Positions 33,441 to 44,082 of a DNA stretch of 64,000 bases are shown one piece after another. Both the position numbers and the translations under genes were made by a program. Below the pieces are notes generated by a model. The model ran no database searches. It saw only the letters and a program-made list of their open reading frames with translations, and had not been told where the DNA came from. Source of the DNA: Glomus cerebriforme (Eukaryota; Glomeromycota; Glomeromycetes; Glomerales; Glomeraceae); the NCBI GenBank assembly GCA_003550305.1, contig QKYT01000078.1, positions 158,392 to 222,391 on the forward strand, read 5' to 3'. Numbering within the stretch: position 1 is the first letter of the stretch; each line of letters starts with the position of its first letter.

Positions 33441-33685
33441 CCAAAGCTATGAACGAATTATTTATATCAATTCACATTTTAGTAAAGTGTACGTACTAGA
33501 GCTAATATTTCTTCCAGTTCTAAAGCATTTGTCTTAGTGAACATATCATATAAAACATTTGGCTTATACTTTGAATGAGCTAAATTCGGATGATAGAGGA
33601 ATTTTATGAATATGTTGTTTCTCTAAGCTTTTGTCTCTTCATGCCTCTAGCATAATTTTAATAGTTAGCATAAAGTGAGATTGTG

Positions 33686-33997
33686 TCAATTAGCTTTGAG
33701 TAAAATTTGCAATAGACTTATTTTTTTATTAACCACTGCTAGTAAACTTCTTTCTAATACAATGTTCCAAATATGATATGAAATGAAAGAAAGATATCTT
33801 TTTAATATTGGCAATTCATGTAAAGGTGGAATTAAAAGCCTTTCTTCTCTCCAATATATATATCCTCTGAGTAGCAATTTATGATATACTGGCCCATTTA
33901 TAATTATCATGTGATTAGATTTGGGGTTATATATTTTTTTGTAAACTTTATTAGTCAGTGGATCTAATATATCCATAGCATTAGTATGAAAAGTCAT
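33686..33997 (-). CDS. N-P-K-S/G-P-x-Y adaptor-like protein, truncated
   Basis: Open for 103 aa. The N-terminus has Y-N-P-K-S-N-H-M-I-I-I-N-G-P-V-Y-H-K-L-L, which resembles the small adaptor motif (N-P-x-T-x-x-x-I-x-x-x-G-x-x-Y-x-x-L) found in proteins of large DNA viruses, without the usual Cys. It continues with L-L-I-P-P-L-H-E-L-P and F-I-S-Y-H-I-W-N-I-V-L-E, an F-box-like or helical segment, and then stops. It lies between the recombinase-like and primase-helicase genes on the same strand. The virus-type resemblance is by pattern only. Confidence 0.4.
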   Translation of the reverse strand: MTFHTNAMDILDPLTNKVYKKIYNPKSNHMIIINGPVYHKLLLRGYIYWREERLLIPPLHELPILKRYLSFISYHIWNIVLERSLLAVVNKKISLLQILLKAN

Positions 33998-34497
33998 TTA
34001 TGACCTATTTTAATATTGAATAATTTAAATACATATTTTATTATAAAATTAAAAGTGAAATAGAGTTTTATATCCTAAAATACTTACATAGATCATATTA
34101 TTTACTAGTATATCAAAAGAGATAGTTCCATTTGTGGGGGAATCTGTACTCATACTACTGGTTGTGCAAGACACTGGAAATTATATGAAAAAATATGAAA
34201 AAAAGACCATACCTGGTTTGTGGATTTCCTACTGATGTTGATTCGGAGTATTGCGCCAAATATTGTTCTAAATATTTTGCAAAATATCATGCAATGAATT
34301 ATTGAATAAGAATGAAGTATGGGGCTGTTGCCCTTCAACCCAAAATCTCCTCTAAATTGTCTGTCAAGGAATGAGCAAAAAATATTATTTCATTCATTAG
34401 TCGATTATTATATAAAATCTTAGCAGAAGCCTATGTCTCAAAAGTATGTAATTATGTATCCTGACTAGAGTGCCACAAGAATAGATATTTTTTACTG

Positions 34498-34553
34498 ATA
34501 GATGTAGCCTTCTGCAGAATTATATTATATAAAAATGGCAGAAAGCTATACAT
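34498..34553. repeat. TGTAGCCTTCTGC hairpin, copy 1
   Basis: GATGTAGCCTTCTGC (34501-34515) faces GCAGAAAGCTATACAT (34538-34553) across an AT-rich loop with TTATATAA, an imperfect version of the hairpin at 38275-38330. It sits immediately 3' of the primase-helicase gene. Confidence 0.6.
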
Positions 34554-34560
34554 ATTAAAT

Positions 34561-37500
34561 AGTATTAGCATATATTGAATAAGTCCTGAATATTTTTTGT
34601 AATTTGTGTATTATCCACTTTACTAAAACTAGTAAAATTATCTAATATTAATCCATTGGATAGAAATTTACTATACCTATATCGAGTATCTTTCCTATTT
34701 TTCCAATAAATTTCTCCATCCGTTTGATATGAAGGTAATCTAGGAGTGTCTTTAGTATCAAATGATCCATCTAGGTAATAATACCTGCAACTTCTATCTA
34801 TAGCCTTAAATTTCAACCCATAAGTTGCATAAAGTGCTGAATTCAGTAAACCAAGTTTTGTCTGATCTGTTTTTAATCCTGATTTTTTAGCTTTGCATGA
34901 TGCATCTGTATTATCAAATACCTGAGCCATTCTGGGAAATAACTTATGGAGATATGATAATGATTCAGGAGAATTCAGATGCATCTTAACATTATCAGAT
35001 TTATATCTGGTTCTATCATCGATATCTAGTTGGTGTGCAAATTCTTAATAATTCTAGGTAAATTCGATGCCTCTCAGCCCGGGTTGCAGTTGTGAGCCTA
35101 TTTTCTCTGTAATCTTTATGGAATATAGCCTCAACAGCCATTTTATTGTTAGTACCAGCATCTCGTAATTGCTTATAAGTCCTAAACCATTTCATATGAT
35201 TGTAATTCCCATACTTTGAGATGAAATTCTCAGTTAATGATTCAGGTGAAATTTTATAATAATTTACAATATGATGCCTGTCTAAAGAGCGCATCTCTTC
35301 TAAAGTCTTCTTTGATTTATTCTTCAATAATTTAGCAGTCTTACGATCGATAATAGTAGCATTAGATACATCTGCTATCTCCTCTACTTTAATGGTAAAG
35401 AAACTCGCCTTCACTGTTTAGGATAGTGACATCATAGTATTTTCAGGTTTAGAAATGAGTTCTATGACAGAAATTATCATACCCACATTTTAGAGAAAAT
35501 CAATTATCTTCCAACCAAAATAAGTGCTAGAAACAGAATCTTTTCAACATATAGGCCACCCATAAACGAACAGTTGGTATATCCTTATTCTGAATGATAG
35601 AGTCTATATCTGAAAATATTTCTCTATTCTGAAGTTTCCAGGGGAGACATTCGTATTTAGTATTTAACAACCATTGGAATAATCCATTCTTTGTGACTGG
35701 AATGTTAAAAAATCTCTGCTCAATATAGCATATATAATTTTTAATATACTATAACATCTGATTCGTTCTAGCATTTGTTTCTATGTAGCAATTAAAAAGA
35801 CAGAATGCTTGCTCAAACTTTGGATTAGTGCAAGATACTCCTATTTTTAGAGTACTAGTATATGCAACAAGATTCACATCACTCCATGATTCTTCTACAT
35901 TGCTAAAATCCTGAGCTTTTTCCATTGAATTGGATTTGCCATAATATTCCTTGATTCGTAATTCTGAAAAATCAGTCTTAGGAGTACGAGAAATCCCTTG
36001 TACGTCCTTTCTGAGATGGCAGATAAGTGAAGTACTTTTCTGATTCTCAAATGGTAGTGAAGACATTTTCTTGGCCCAATCCCAGAGTTCAGCTAATACA
36101 ATTTCTTTATTAGGAGCCAAGCGGAATGTCTTATCTTTCTGAGGCTGATAAGTATTGTGGATAACTGAGAATGGTTTATCCTTATGAAAGGCCTTAATCC
36201 ATTTGATATTTAGATCAGTTAGATCGTTATCCATGATGATAATGTGCCTTGCATTTTAAACCAATTTATATAACTTTTCTATCAATTGTCTGGCCAAATG
36301 ACTCTGTACCTGAGCAATTATAGACACTATTTCATCAAGCTACAAATCGTATTGGATTGGAGAGTATTTGCATTTTTTATTACATTTACAATTATTAGTA
36401 ATATAATGTAAACTTTCTATCTGATATACTACCCTCTTGTGATCAGGTAGATTTATATTACTATTGATATCATAATATGATTTGAGATTGAGTCTTGTAG
36501 TAATAGCATTCAAGTAAGAGTGGCGCGTAGATAATACTAGCAAATTCACGTCATCAGATATAGTAGGATGCTCTAGAACATATGTTTTTCCTGTCTTCCA
36601 AGGTAATCCTACATAGATATTGCCTTCATTGGGTAATAGTCTTACATATCTTTCCTTATATATTTCTGTCGCTGTAAAGGTTTCATTATACTTAACCCAA
36701 GATGGTATTTTTACGAAGACTTTAGGAAAACCTAGACCCTTTATTCTATAAGAGGTGGAAGATAAATTTTTATTTTCTTTCTGAATTTTTTCTGCAATAG
36801 ATGGGTCACATTCAAAAACTTTTTCACGTTCATCACTATTTTGCCAAAAGCATTTTACGATAAACATCCCACTGCTAGCACATACATAACCAAACTACCA
36901 CTGAACCTTGTTATGTATGCAATTACATTATGAACACTCTAGTGGAGCTTTCTGGTTAAAATATATGAAGTTTTCTGAGTCCTTTTCTTCAATAGTCCAA
37001 TCCCTAAGATAGTTAGAATGTCTTTACAAAACAAGGTCTGTGCATTTTTGTAATATATTATGACCTACGATTATTCTTAGTAGATTATTATTTTTTTCTG
37101 TACTAAGTAATCAGAGTCTTACTCCAAACTCTAAGCTAGTAGGTGACTGAAGATTGAGGTCATTTCACTCATTATCTAGTGAGAATTGAAGAATGCGTTT
37201 CACATGATCTTTTTTTGCTAAACCAATAAGGCAAAGGTTAAAATTCTGACCAGGTAATCCTCGATCAATATACTTACCAAATTTTTTCCTGATTAAGGTA
37301 TATACTAATTCTGTGAATGCTTTGAGTTTATGATGATCGATAAAGAGAGCCAGTGCATATAAAATGTGGTAGCTACACTTACTAGGGTCTGATAATATAG
37401 CGATTACCAATCTTCTGAGAATATCTTCCCAGCTACAATCAAGAATTCAATATAAAGCTCTTATGAAAGATAAACAGATTCAAATGAATACTTCTTGTAC

Positions 37501-38137
37501 ATTAACACTATTTGCTTTCATATCTTCTTGTAAAGTATCTATATCGATTATGGCTCTTAAAGGGTTTTAACCATTAATACATTTATGAATCCCAGGCAAG
37601 TCGTATACTTCAGAAATATCATCTGCAATGGAAAACTTTGGGCTCGATTACCATCTTGGTCGATTTTGATAACCAATTTATCTTTTACTTCATCCTGGTC
37701 ATAAGCATTATATAAACTAGACTCTTTTTCATTTAGAAAGAGAAATAAATAGATTGGAAAATATTCTAATGATCTCTTTTCATCTGACATATCTCTAGAT
37801 GGTGATAGGAAATTTCTCGAATGACATTTAGCAAGTCCTTGAAAGAAAAATTATTATTAAACTTTTCCTATCTTAAAGTATATGCCACATTAATCTTTTG
37901 CTTTTTTATATTTGGTGGTTGAACCAATGGAGTCTTGATAGTGCTGGTTAAAGTGCAGAAAGCTTCTTCATTATCTGATTCATAATTAAACTCATAGTCA
38001 TTATAATCATCTGACCCTAAGTCAGATTTATTATCAGTGCAACTGCTTGAGTTACTTAAATATTCATCGGAACTGATGCCATCATAGCGGGCAGTTCCAG
38101 TGTGATCAGTTTGGTTGAAAATAATTGAGATATGCAT
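34561..38137 (-). pseudogene. primase (AEP) fused to origin-binding-type SF2 helicase, decayed
   Basis: A large minus-strand gene from ATG 38137. An acidic Ser/Asp-rich N-terminus (37868-38137) is followed by an archaeo-eukaryotic primase domain (about 37165-37640): I-D-I-D (the D-x-D metal pair), S-D-P-S-K-C-S-Y-H-I (S-x-H) and N-F-N-L-C-L-I-G. After a broken Cys-containing linker comes a helicase domain (35749-36867) like herpes-type origin-binding proteins: G-L-P-W-K-T-G-K-T (Walker A), L-V-L-S-T-R-H-S, V-V-Y-Q-I-E-S-L-H, and L-D-E-I-V (Walker B, just after a stop at 36340). A C-terminal region (34565-35414) follows, with no domain recognised. Such fusions start and unwind replication forks in viruses and plasmid-like elements. 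About ten stops or shifts (near 37870, 37800, 37165, 36340, 35749, 35430) inactivate this copy. Confidence 0.75.
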
Positions 38138-38274
38138 GTCATTAGTTTGAAAAGGTTTATATTACTTTATAAAATTCAGAAATGTTTAATTATTTTTTTT
38201 TGATGAATACAAAAAAGAAGCGATATCGAACTTAGTCGGCAAATTATAAAAAAATACAACTTGATATACCCTAA

Positions 38275-38330
38275 AAAGTGTAGCCTTCTGCGTAATCTAT
38301 TATATAAAAATTGGCAGAAGGCTACACTTT
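38275..38330. repeat. AAAGTGTAGCCTTCTGC hairpin, copy 2 (perfect arms)
   Basis: Seventeen-base perfect inverted arms (38275-38291 and 38314-38330) around a 22-nt AT-rich loop containing TATTATATAA. It lies about 140 bp upstream of the primase-helicase start codon. Confidence 0.85.
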
Positions 38331-38390
38331 CTAGACATGTATTTGGGTATGGTATAAATGGACCAGCTATGATAATACGTAATGCAACTG

Positions 38391-38446
38391 AAAGTGAAGG
38401 TATCTGTGAAATTATTATATAAAAATATGGCAGATGCCTTCACTTT
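38391..38446. repeat. AAAGTGAAGG hairpin, copy 3
   Basis: Arms 38391-38406 and 38431-38446 pair over 16 bases with one mismatch around the same TTATTATATAA-type loop. It is the same size and layout as copy 2, 60 bp further from the gene and just inside the right TIR. Confidence 0.8.
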
Positions 38447-38494
38447 TTTAGATATGTACTCAAATATAATATAGCCTCTGTGTAAGATTTATCC

Positions 38495-39632
38495 TTCCTA
38501 GATATGTATTCAGATATGATATGAAGGCTTCTTTAGAAATATTAGTACTTGGCTACTCTTTCATTAGTATGAATTTAGAAAAGTGGCAACCGGATATACA
38601 TCCAGAATATAAGTCTTCTTCAGCCTCACTCTTAGTGTCAAATAGGAGGTTAGAAGCAGAATTAAACCTAGTCAGTAATATTGTGTAAGTAAAAGTATTA
38701 TCACTTATTGTAATTTTTATTTCATATATGCATTATCACTATTATGTTTTCAATCGATCACAAAATGGGATAATATATATATGAAATAAAAGTTACAAGA
38801 AAGTGACGGGAAAGTACCCAGAACTAAAGGTATAGTAAAATTAACAAAAATTTTGGCCAACACTATTTTATGATTTTGACCAGAACTTTGGATATAATAA
38901 TTCTGCATTCAAGCTGGTAAACAAGTTGCTACCATGGTGCCAGCTTGGATCCTCCAAATCACATATCCTAAAAATTGGCCAAAATTATGGTATAGTGCCA
39001 GCTGAAATTAATTACAAATTTACTGCGCCACTTGACACCATATTTTTTTTTACTACATTTTGGTATCTCGAAAAGCAACCAAATAGGCGCAAAGAATAAG
39101 TACTCCAATATAGAATCCAGCACCCAACCAGGTGCAGGAGGTCAGCATTCTTAACATAAAACCAGATATCTAAACAGCTACAGAGGACTAACAACTCCAT
39201 TAAAGAATTTAGCATGTAAATGACTCAGAAACAAGAAGAAAAGTGTGGTATTTAGATTATATAGTGGTAGTTAGGTTAAATGGTGGGTGGTAGTTAGATT
39301 ATATGGTGGTAAAAAAATACAGATAGCAAGAAAGATTTAAAAGGATAGCTAGAGTATAAAAAAGATACCTGATACGCGAAAATAAATAGATTTTATGGTG
39401 ATAATTAGATTATATTATTTAGATTATATGGTGATAATTAGATTATATTATTTAGATCATATGGTGGTACTCAGATTATTATGGTGGTATTTAGATCATA
39501 TGGTGGTACCCAGATTATATGGTAGTATTTAGATCATACGGTAATATCCAGATTATATGGTGGTAATATAATCTAGGATAAGTAGGATACCACTATGTAA
39601 TATAATTTATATTACATAGTGGTATCCCACTA
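38495..39632 (-). repeat. right terminal inverted repeat of the giant element
   Basis: Reverse complement of 18282-19472. It contains, from inside out, a 55-codon copy of the element-gene end (plus strand, 38521-38688, W-Q-P-D-I-H-P), the unique block, the subterminal repeats (39240-39570) and the terminal palindrome. The frame 39012-39215 (minus) is the mirror of 18696-18890 (plus); both are conserved as part of the TIR and need not be genes. Confidence 0.85.
39582..39630. repeat. terminal palindrome, right end
   Basis: Twenty-four-base arms around one central T with a single mismatch (GTAGG against CCCAC). It mirrors the left palindrome in size and position. Confidence 0.85.
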
Positions 39633-40200
39633 GAGTTTCTATCACTTGATAAAGATATTCTTTATAGCTTACTTAAACGAGACAACTTGAGGATTAAAGA
39701 AATTGAGATTTGGGATAATTTAATTAAATGGGGTATTAAACAAACTCCTAGTTTAGGAAGTTCAAATAATAATAGAGATAAATGGAATGATAATAATTAT
39801 AAAGCATTAGGAGATACTTTAAATCAATTTATTCCTCTCATTCAGTTTGTGAAAATTAGTCCCGGTGATTTTTTTGATAAAGTTTTTCCCTATCGAGCTG
39901 TAATTTCTCATCATATTTATGAAGATATTTCCAAATTCCATTATAAAAATGTATTACCAGAAGCCACTTCACGAGTTAGAAAAAACAAGTTTAAATTAAT
40001 TATAAAAATTAGATTTTCTTTCCTTAATGTTCTCTATAAAAAGAGACAAAGACAAATTTCAAGGAGGTAAAACAAAATAACGAATCATCAGATTTTATTT
40101 ATCGAGGTAGCCAAGATGGAATTGATAGCATAATATTTAGTTTATAATGTGACAGTTATATTATGGTCTGATTTTGTTCGATCAAGGAAGTTGAAAAGTC
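39633..40200 (+). pseudogene. BTB-BACK protein gene, 3' part with TLD remnant
   Basis: Directly after the element the frame reads E-F-L-S-L-D-K-D-I-L-Y-S-L-L-K-R, E-I-E-I-W-D-N-L-I-K-W-G-I and F-I-P-L-I-Q-F-V-K-I-S, the second half of a BACK domain, and H-I-Y-E-D-I-S-K-F-H-Y. It is open to 40069. One frame over, F-I-Y-R-G-S-Q-D-G-I-D (about 40095-40130) is the start of a TLD domain that is then lost. So the host gene was a BTB-BACK-TLD protein and its 3' end was already damaged or has decayed since. It belongs with 17670-18281. Confidence 0.8.
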
Positions 40201-40381
40201 TTTTAGTACTGTAGTTTAAATTTTTATTAAATGTAAATCTTGAAGTTTTGAAAATAAAATTTTTGTGTAATAAAATAAAACTATAACAATTGCTCATTAA
40301 ATAGTCCTGATATGCATTTTACTTTGGATATACGAAAAGAAAATGATAATATATGAACTTTATTAAGTTATTATGATAATA

Positions 40382-41875
40382 TTATTTATTATTTTCAACT
40401 AAAAATTTTCTAATGATACCAAAATTTTTATATTTTTCAATTATTTTCATATTTTCAATATTTTTATCTAAACTATCACCAAATCCTTTAATAACAATAA
40501 AAGAAAAAGATTTTTGTGGTAAACGATTTTTCCAATTAATAAAAAAAGATTCTAAATCTTTTGAAAGTAATTCTGAAGCTACATAATTATATAAAAATAA
40601 TTCATGAAAATTTTTTGATGAATAATTAACAATAATTTCCAACATTTCATTTTCTTTTAAATAATTACTACCACACCAAATTTTAATACTTTCTAATTCT
40701 TGACAATTATTAAAAATTATTTTTAATGTTTCTAATTCATCCTTCATAAATAAAGTAAATAAAGATTTCAAATTAGGACAAAATTTAGCTATAGCCAAAT
40801 TTAAAGAATTATTACATCTATATACATTTAATTCTTTTAAATTTTTTCCATTAATTTCTAAAAATTGAATTAATTCTTCAACTTTTGGACAAGCATATTC
40901 AAATTTTAAAATTTGTAATTTTAAAAAAACAACATATTGTAAATCATTAAATTCTCTAATTATAGAATCACTATATTCTAATGATAAAATAAGTTCATTT
41001 AAATTTTTAAAATTTGAAATAAATGATAATGAACCATAACTTTTTCCTTGTAAAGATAATTTTGTTATTGTATTTGAATGATTTGTTAAAAAAGGTATAA
41101 TTTCTGACAAATCCATATATTTATAAGGTTGAGTTAATGTTAAACATTTCAAAGAATTTTGTAAAGATATTAAATCTTTTAATTCATTTGAAATATTATA
41201 TTTAAATTTTATATCTAATGATTGAATATTATGACATAATTTTGATAATTGAAAAAAAAATTCAGTATGATCAGAATTACATTTTAATTCTGAAAGATCT
41301 ATTAAACATTTTCTTGCATTAGGAAAATTAGTAAATGGTATAAATTGATTTGGAATATTTATATTATTAATATCTAAACAATATATTAATTTTTTTAAAG
41401 AAGAAATTTGATTTATAAACATTTTAATTATTTCTTGTGTTACTAGATGATTTTTATCTTTTATATTTAATGGAGTGATAGTAGATTTTTGATTTTTAAA
41501 ACTTTTAAGATTTTTTTTAAGAACATCATCTATTATTATATTAAGTTCAAGAATTGAAAGAACTTTACAAAATGATGGATAATTAAAAAGTGGAGGTTTT
41601 GAAATTGAATTCGAAATAAAAATTCCATTCTTATATAAAAGTTCTTTTGATTCATTAGGAAGACAATTTATTAAAGTATTAAGAATTTTAATTTGATGTT
41701 TATAAGAAATGGATTGTTTAAAATTCCAAATGTTCCTCCATAAAATTCTAACAGAGACTTCACACCAAGAGCGATTAACTAATGAACATGAATATAAAGT
41801 TACTTTATCATTTTCTAAATATTCAAAAATTTCGTTAAGACAATCGGCATGAAGTTGAAAAGAAGACATTTTCAA
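40382..41875 (-). CDS. F-box/LRR protein, intact single exon, 497 aa
   Basis: A complete uninterrupted frame. The N-terminus is an F-box (H-A-D-C-L-N-E-I-F-E-Y-L, L-Y-S-C-S-L-V-N-R-S-W-C-E-V-S-V-R-I-L-W-R-N-I-W). The remainder is degenerate leucine-rich repeats (L-K-C-L-T-L, I-T-K-L-S-L, L-N-E-L-I-L-S-L, L-K-E-L-N-V-Y-R-C, C-P-N-L-K-S-L) with many Lys, Ile and Asn. Predicted substrate receptor of an SCF ubiquitin ligase in cytosol or nucleus. Two Met codons lie at the start (codons 1 and 3); the second matches paralogs better. Single-exon layout is usual for this expanded family. It sits 300 bp from the disrupted BTB gene, convergently. Confidence 0.9.
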   Translation of the reverse strand: MKMSSFQLHADCLNEIFEYLENDKVTLYSCSLVNRSWCEVSVRILWRNIWNFKQSISYKHQIKILNTLINCLPNESKELLYKNGIFISNSISKPPLFNYPSFCKVLSILELNIIIDDVLKKNLKSFKNQKSTITPLNIKDKNHLVTQEIIKMFINQISSLKKLIYCLDINNINIPNQFIPFTNFPNARKCLIDLSELKCNSDHTEFFFQLSKLCHNIQSLDIKFKYNISNELKDLISLQNSLKCLTLTQPYKYMDLSEIIPFLTNHSNTITKLSLQGKSYGSLSFISNFKNLNELILSLEYSDSIIREFNDLQYVVFLKLQILKFEYACPKVEELIQFLEINGKNLKELNVYRCNNSLNLAIAKFCPNLKSLFTLFMKDELETLKIIFNNCQELESIKIWCGSNYLKENEMLEIIVNYSSKNFHELFLYNYVASELLSKDLESFFINWKNRLPQKSFSFIVIKGFGDSLDKNIENMKIIEKYKNFGIIRKFLVENNK

Positions 41876-43724
41876 TTTTTTTCAATTGGAATGTTTATAA
41901 AAATCTTGGAATTTTTTTTTTTTTAAAAAAATAATTTAAATAGTTGAAGAAAAAAAAAGGTAGTTCATTATATTACTTTTTAAAGTAAAATATCCGTAAC
42001 ATTCATTTATTTATAGTAGAAAATTCCTTAATATATAGCGTACAATGTACGATGTAAATCATTGTTTATATTTATATTGAAAATAATAATATTCCCAAAA
42101 ATAGATTGCCGTAATAATACAATGTGTGAAACTTTTTACAAATAATCTACACATTGTCGTACAATTTTGTTTAGAATTTAAAGAATTTTACATACAAAAA
42201 AAAACATCGTACGTCAGCTGACGCATTTAATTTATTAGTATTTTGGATGACTAAATAAACTTATCACCATATTTGTTCATATTAAAATCGTGGAATTTAC
42301 AAAATATTTAATTATTATTTTCATTTTTAAAGCGATTTCTTTATATTTTTTGCACCCAAAACATTTATCATAATCAATAATTAATTTAATAGTAATAGCA
42401 AATTATAATATTGATATTTGTGTTACTTGTGGAAATCTTATTATACTATTTCCATAACGTACTACAAAGTTTCCATTTTTTTTAAATACCTAATGGAAAT
42501 TGGGCAGTAGACATCGGGGTATCCATGATGGATACCACATCACTTCGACCAATGATATTTTCCTATTGACATGTTTCTTGGATAATTTCCGGATGGCGTT
42601 TTTAATATTTTCCAGAAAGTGTTATACAATGACTAAGATTCGGATTTATATTTTTAAGGTTGTTTAAATCTTATTAAAATGTAAAGCACATAAAACACTC
42701 GTTACACAGTACATCAATTATCATTGTGATAATATTCAATAAATAACTGAATAAAAACTATTACATATTTAAGAATTTTAAAGAAATATACTAAGCGTAT
42801 ATGCTACTTTCTATTTACATATTGTATAATCAGTATTACGTTTAACAGCCAAAGCAAATAATTTTGCCAAGCCAATGTTTGTACCATGATTATGAAATAA
42901 ATGAACTATTTAGACTCAATTTACACTGGTTAATCCGTTAATCGTTTTTGGTATTTTATGGAGGAACATTTAGAATAATTCTATACTATATAACTATATA
43001 TACTCTTTTCCTAGTTAAGTCATTTACAATAATTTATTTTATTTGTTTATTTATAATTGCTTTTATTTATACAGTACATAATAATAATAATAATAACAAA
43101 GTTTATATAAAATTTTGAAATAAAAGTATTTTATTTATAAGAATCTTAATTTTATTATGTATTATTATTATTCAAATTAAGTCCCCGTGATATGAAATAG
43201 TTATTCCAGCAGGATAGACATGGAATAACACGGTTGCGCTGAAAGTCCGCCATTACTCATAATTTGATAAAGCTCCATTGTTTGATTATGTATCATTTTA
43301 CAAAAATTCTTTTAATAGTGATATGAATATATATATATTTTTTTTTGGAAATTAACGAAACCTAAATTAACGTTAGAGGTTTACTTTGAAAATTTTTATT
43401 TGTTTAATTTGTTTTATTCTTTGAATTTGTTATTTGATGGAGTAAAACTTGTAAAACTTAAAAAACACAATCAATATACTGTACAGTATATATATATTAT
43501 CCTTTTTACCTTTTTTAGTTTAAATTTTCATAAAAAAGGAAATAAAACAATAGGAGAAATAAAAAAGATTCACTATTGCTATTGTATACAATACATCAAT
43601 CGAGTGTTTCACATTCGAATTTCGAATCCAATAAATGATTTTTTTGCTACGCCAAAGAATAATAAATTCTGTTACATCTTTCTTATTAATACATTATCAC
43701 GTTAAAAAAAAAAATATCTTTCTT
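41876..43724. other. intergenic, no supportable gene
   Basis: AT-rich. The F-box gene promoter side (41900-42100) has T and A runs. A perfect 18-bp palindrome ATATACTGTACAGTATAT lies at about 43473-43490. The 101-codon frame at 43400-43705 is Phe/Ile/Lys-rich without a domain and is probably chance. Confidence 0.45.
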
Positions 43725-44045
43725 TTCTTATAGATTTTAGCTTAGAACAGCCTTGGTGGTAATTTTAATAGGAGGTTATTTATTTTTATTTTAAGAACAT
43801 TTATTAACGGTCTTTTCTTTTTTTTTCTTGCAGATTTCAATTTAGACCTTTTGAAATAGCCTTGGAGGTAATTTCAATAGAAGGGAGGAATTATTTATTT
43901 ATTTTTATTTTAAGAATGTTTATTAACATTCTTTTTTTTTCTTGTAGATTTCAACTTGGGCCTTCTGGAATAGCCTTGAAGGTAATTTCAATAGGAAGGG
44001 GGGGATATATTTTTTTATTTTATTTATTTTAAGAACATTTATTAA
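43725..44045 (+). repeat. three tandem exon-like units
   Basis: Three units of about 95-120 bp, each with a T-rich tract, TTTTCTTGCAG (or TATAG, TTGTAG), a 26-34-nt core ending in AGCCTTGGAG (or variants), then GTAATTTCAATAG and a spacer TTATTTTAAGAACATTTATTAA. The layout copies acceptor, mini-exon and donor three times. No parent gene is identified nearby. Confidence 0.65.
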
Positions 44046-44082
44046 TGTAGGTTTCACTGGTGCTAAATGTTGATATATAGAT

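Larger units (their letters stand above)
18282..39632. mobile_element. 21.35-kb giant TIR element with primase-helicase and recombinase genes
   Basis: The two halves of one BTB-BACK gene lie on either side of this segment. Its ends are inverted copies of each other (outermost TAGTGGGATACC and GGTATCCCACTA; similarity continues inward for about 1.15 kb on each side). GAG occurs directly before (18279-18281) and after (39633-39635), and keeping one GAG lets the BACK frame read F-F-A-S-K-E-F-L-S-L-D across the site, so a 3-bp target duplication is supported. Inside are a primase-helicase gene, a tyrosine-recombinase-like gene, two Crinklers, F-box genes and unknown genes. The cargo is decayed by stops. 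The combination does not match a standard DNA-transposon class that I know. The exact superfamily and the mobilising enzyme are open. Confidence 0.85.

Noticed and set aside
18282..39632. CACTA (En/Spm) transposon, because CACTA appears at one end and the duplication is 3 bp
   Set aside because: In CACTA elements the 5' end reads CACTA and the 3' end TAGTG; here the outer ends read TAGTG...CACTA, the opposite orientation, and no CACTA-type transposase is visible.
18282..39632. Starship-type giant element
   Set aside because: A tyrosine-recombinase-like gene is present, but it is internal, not the first gene at one end, and the element has long TIRs, which Starships generally lack.
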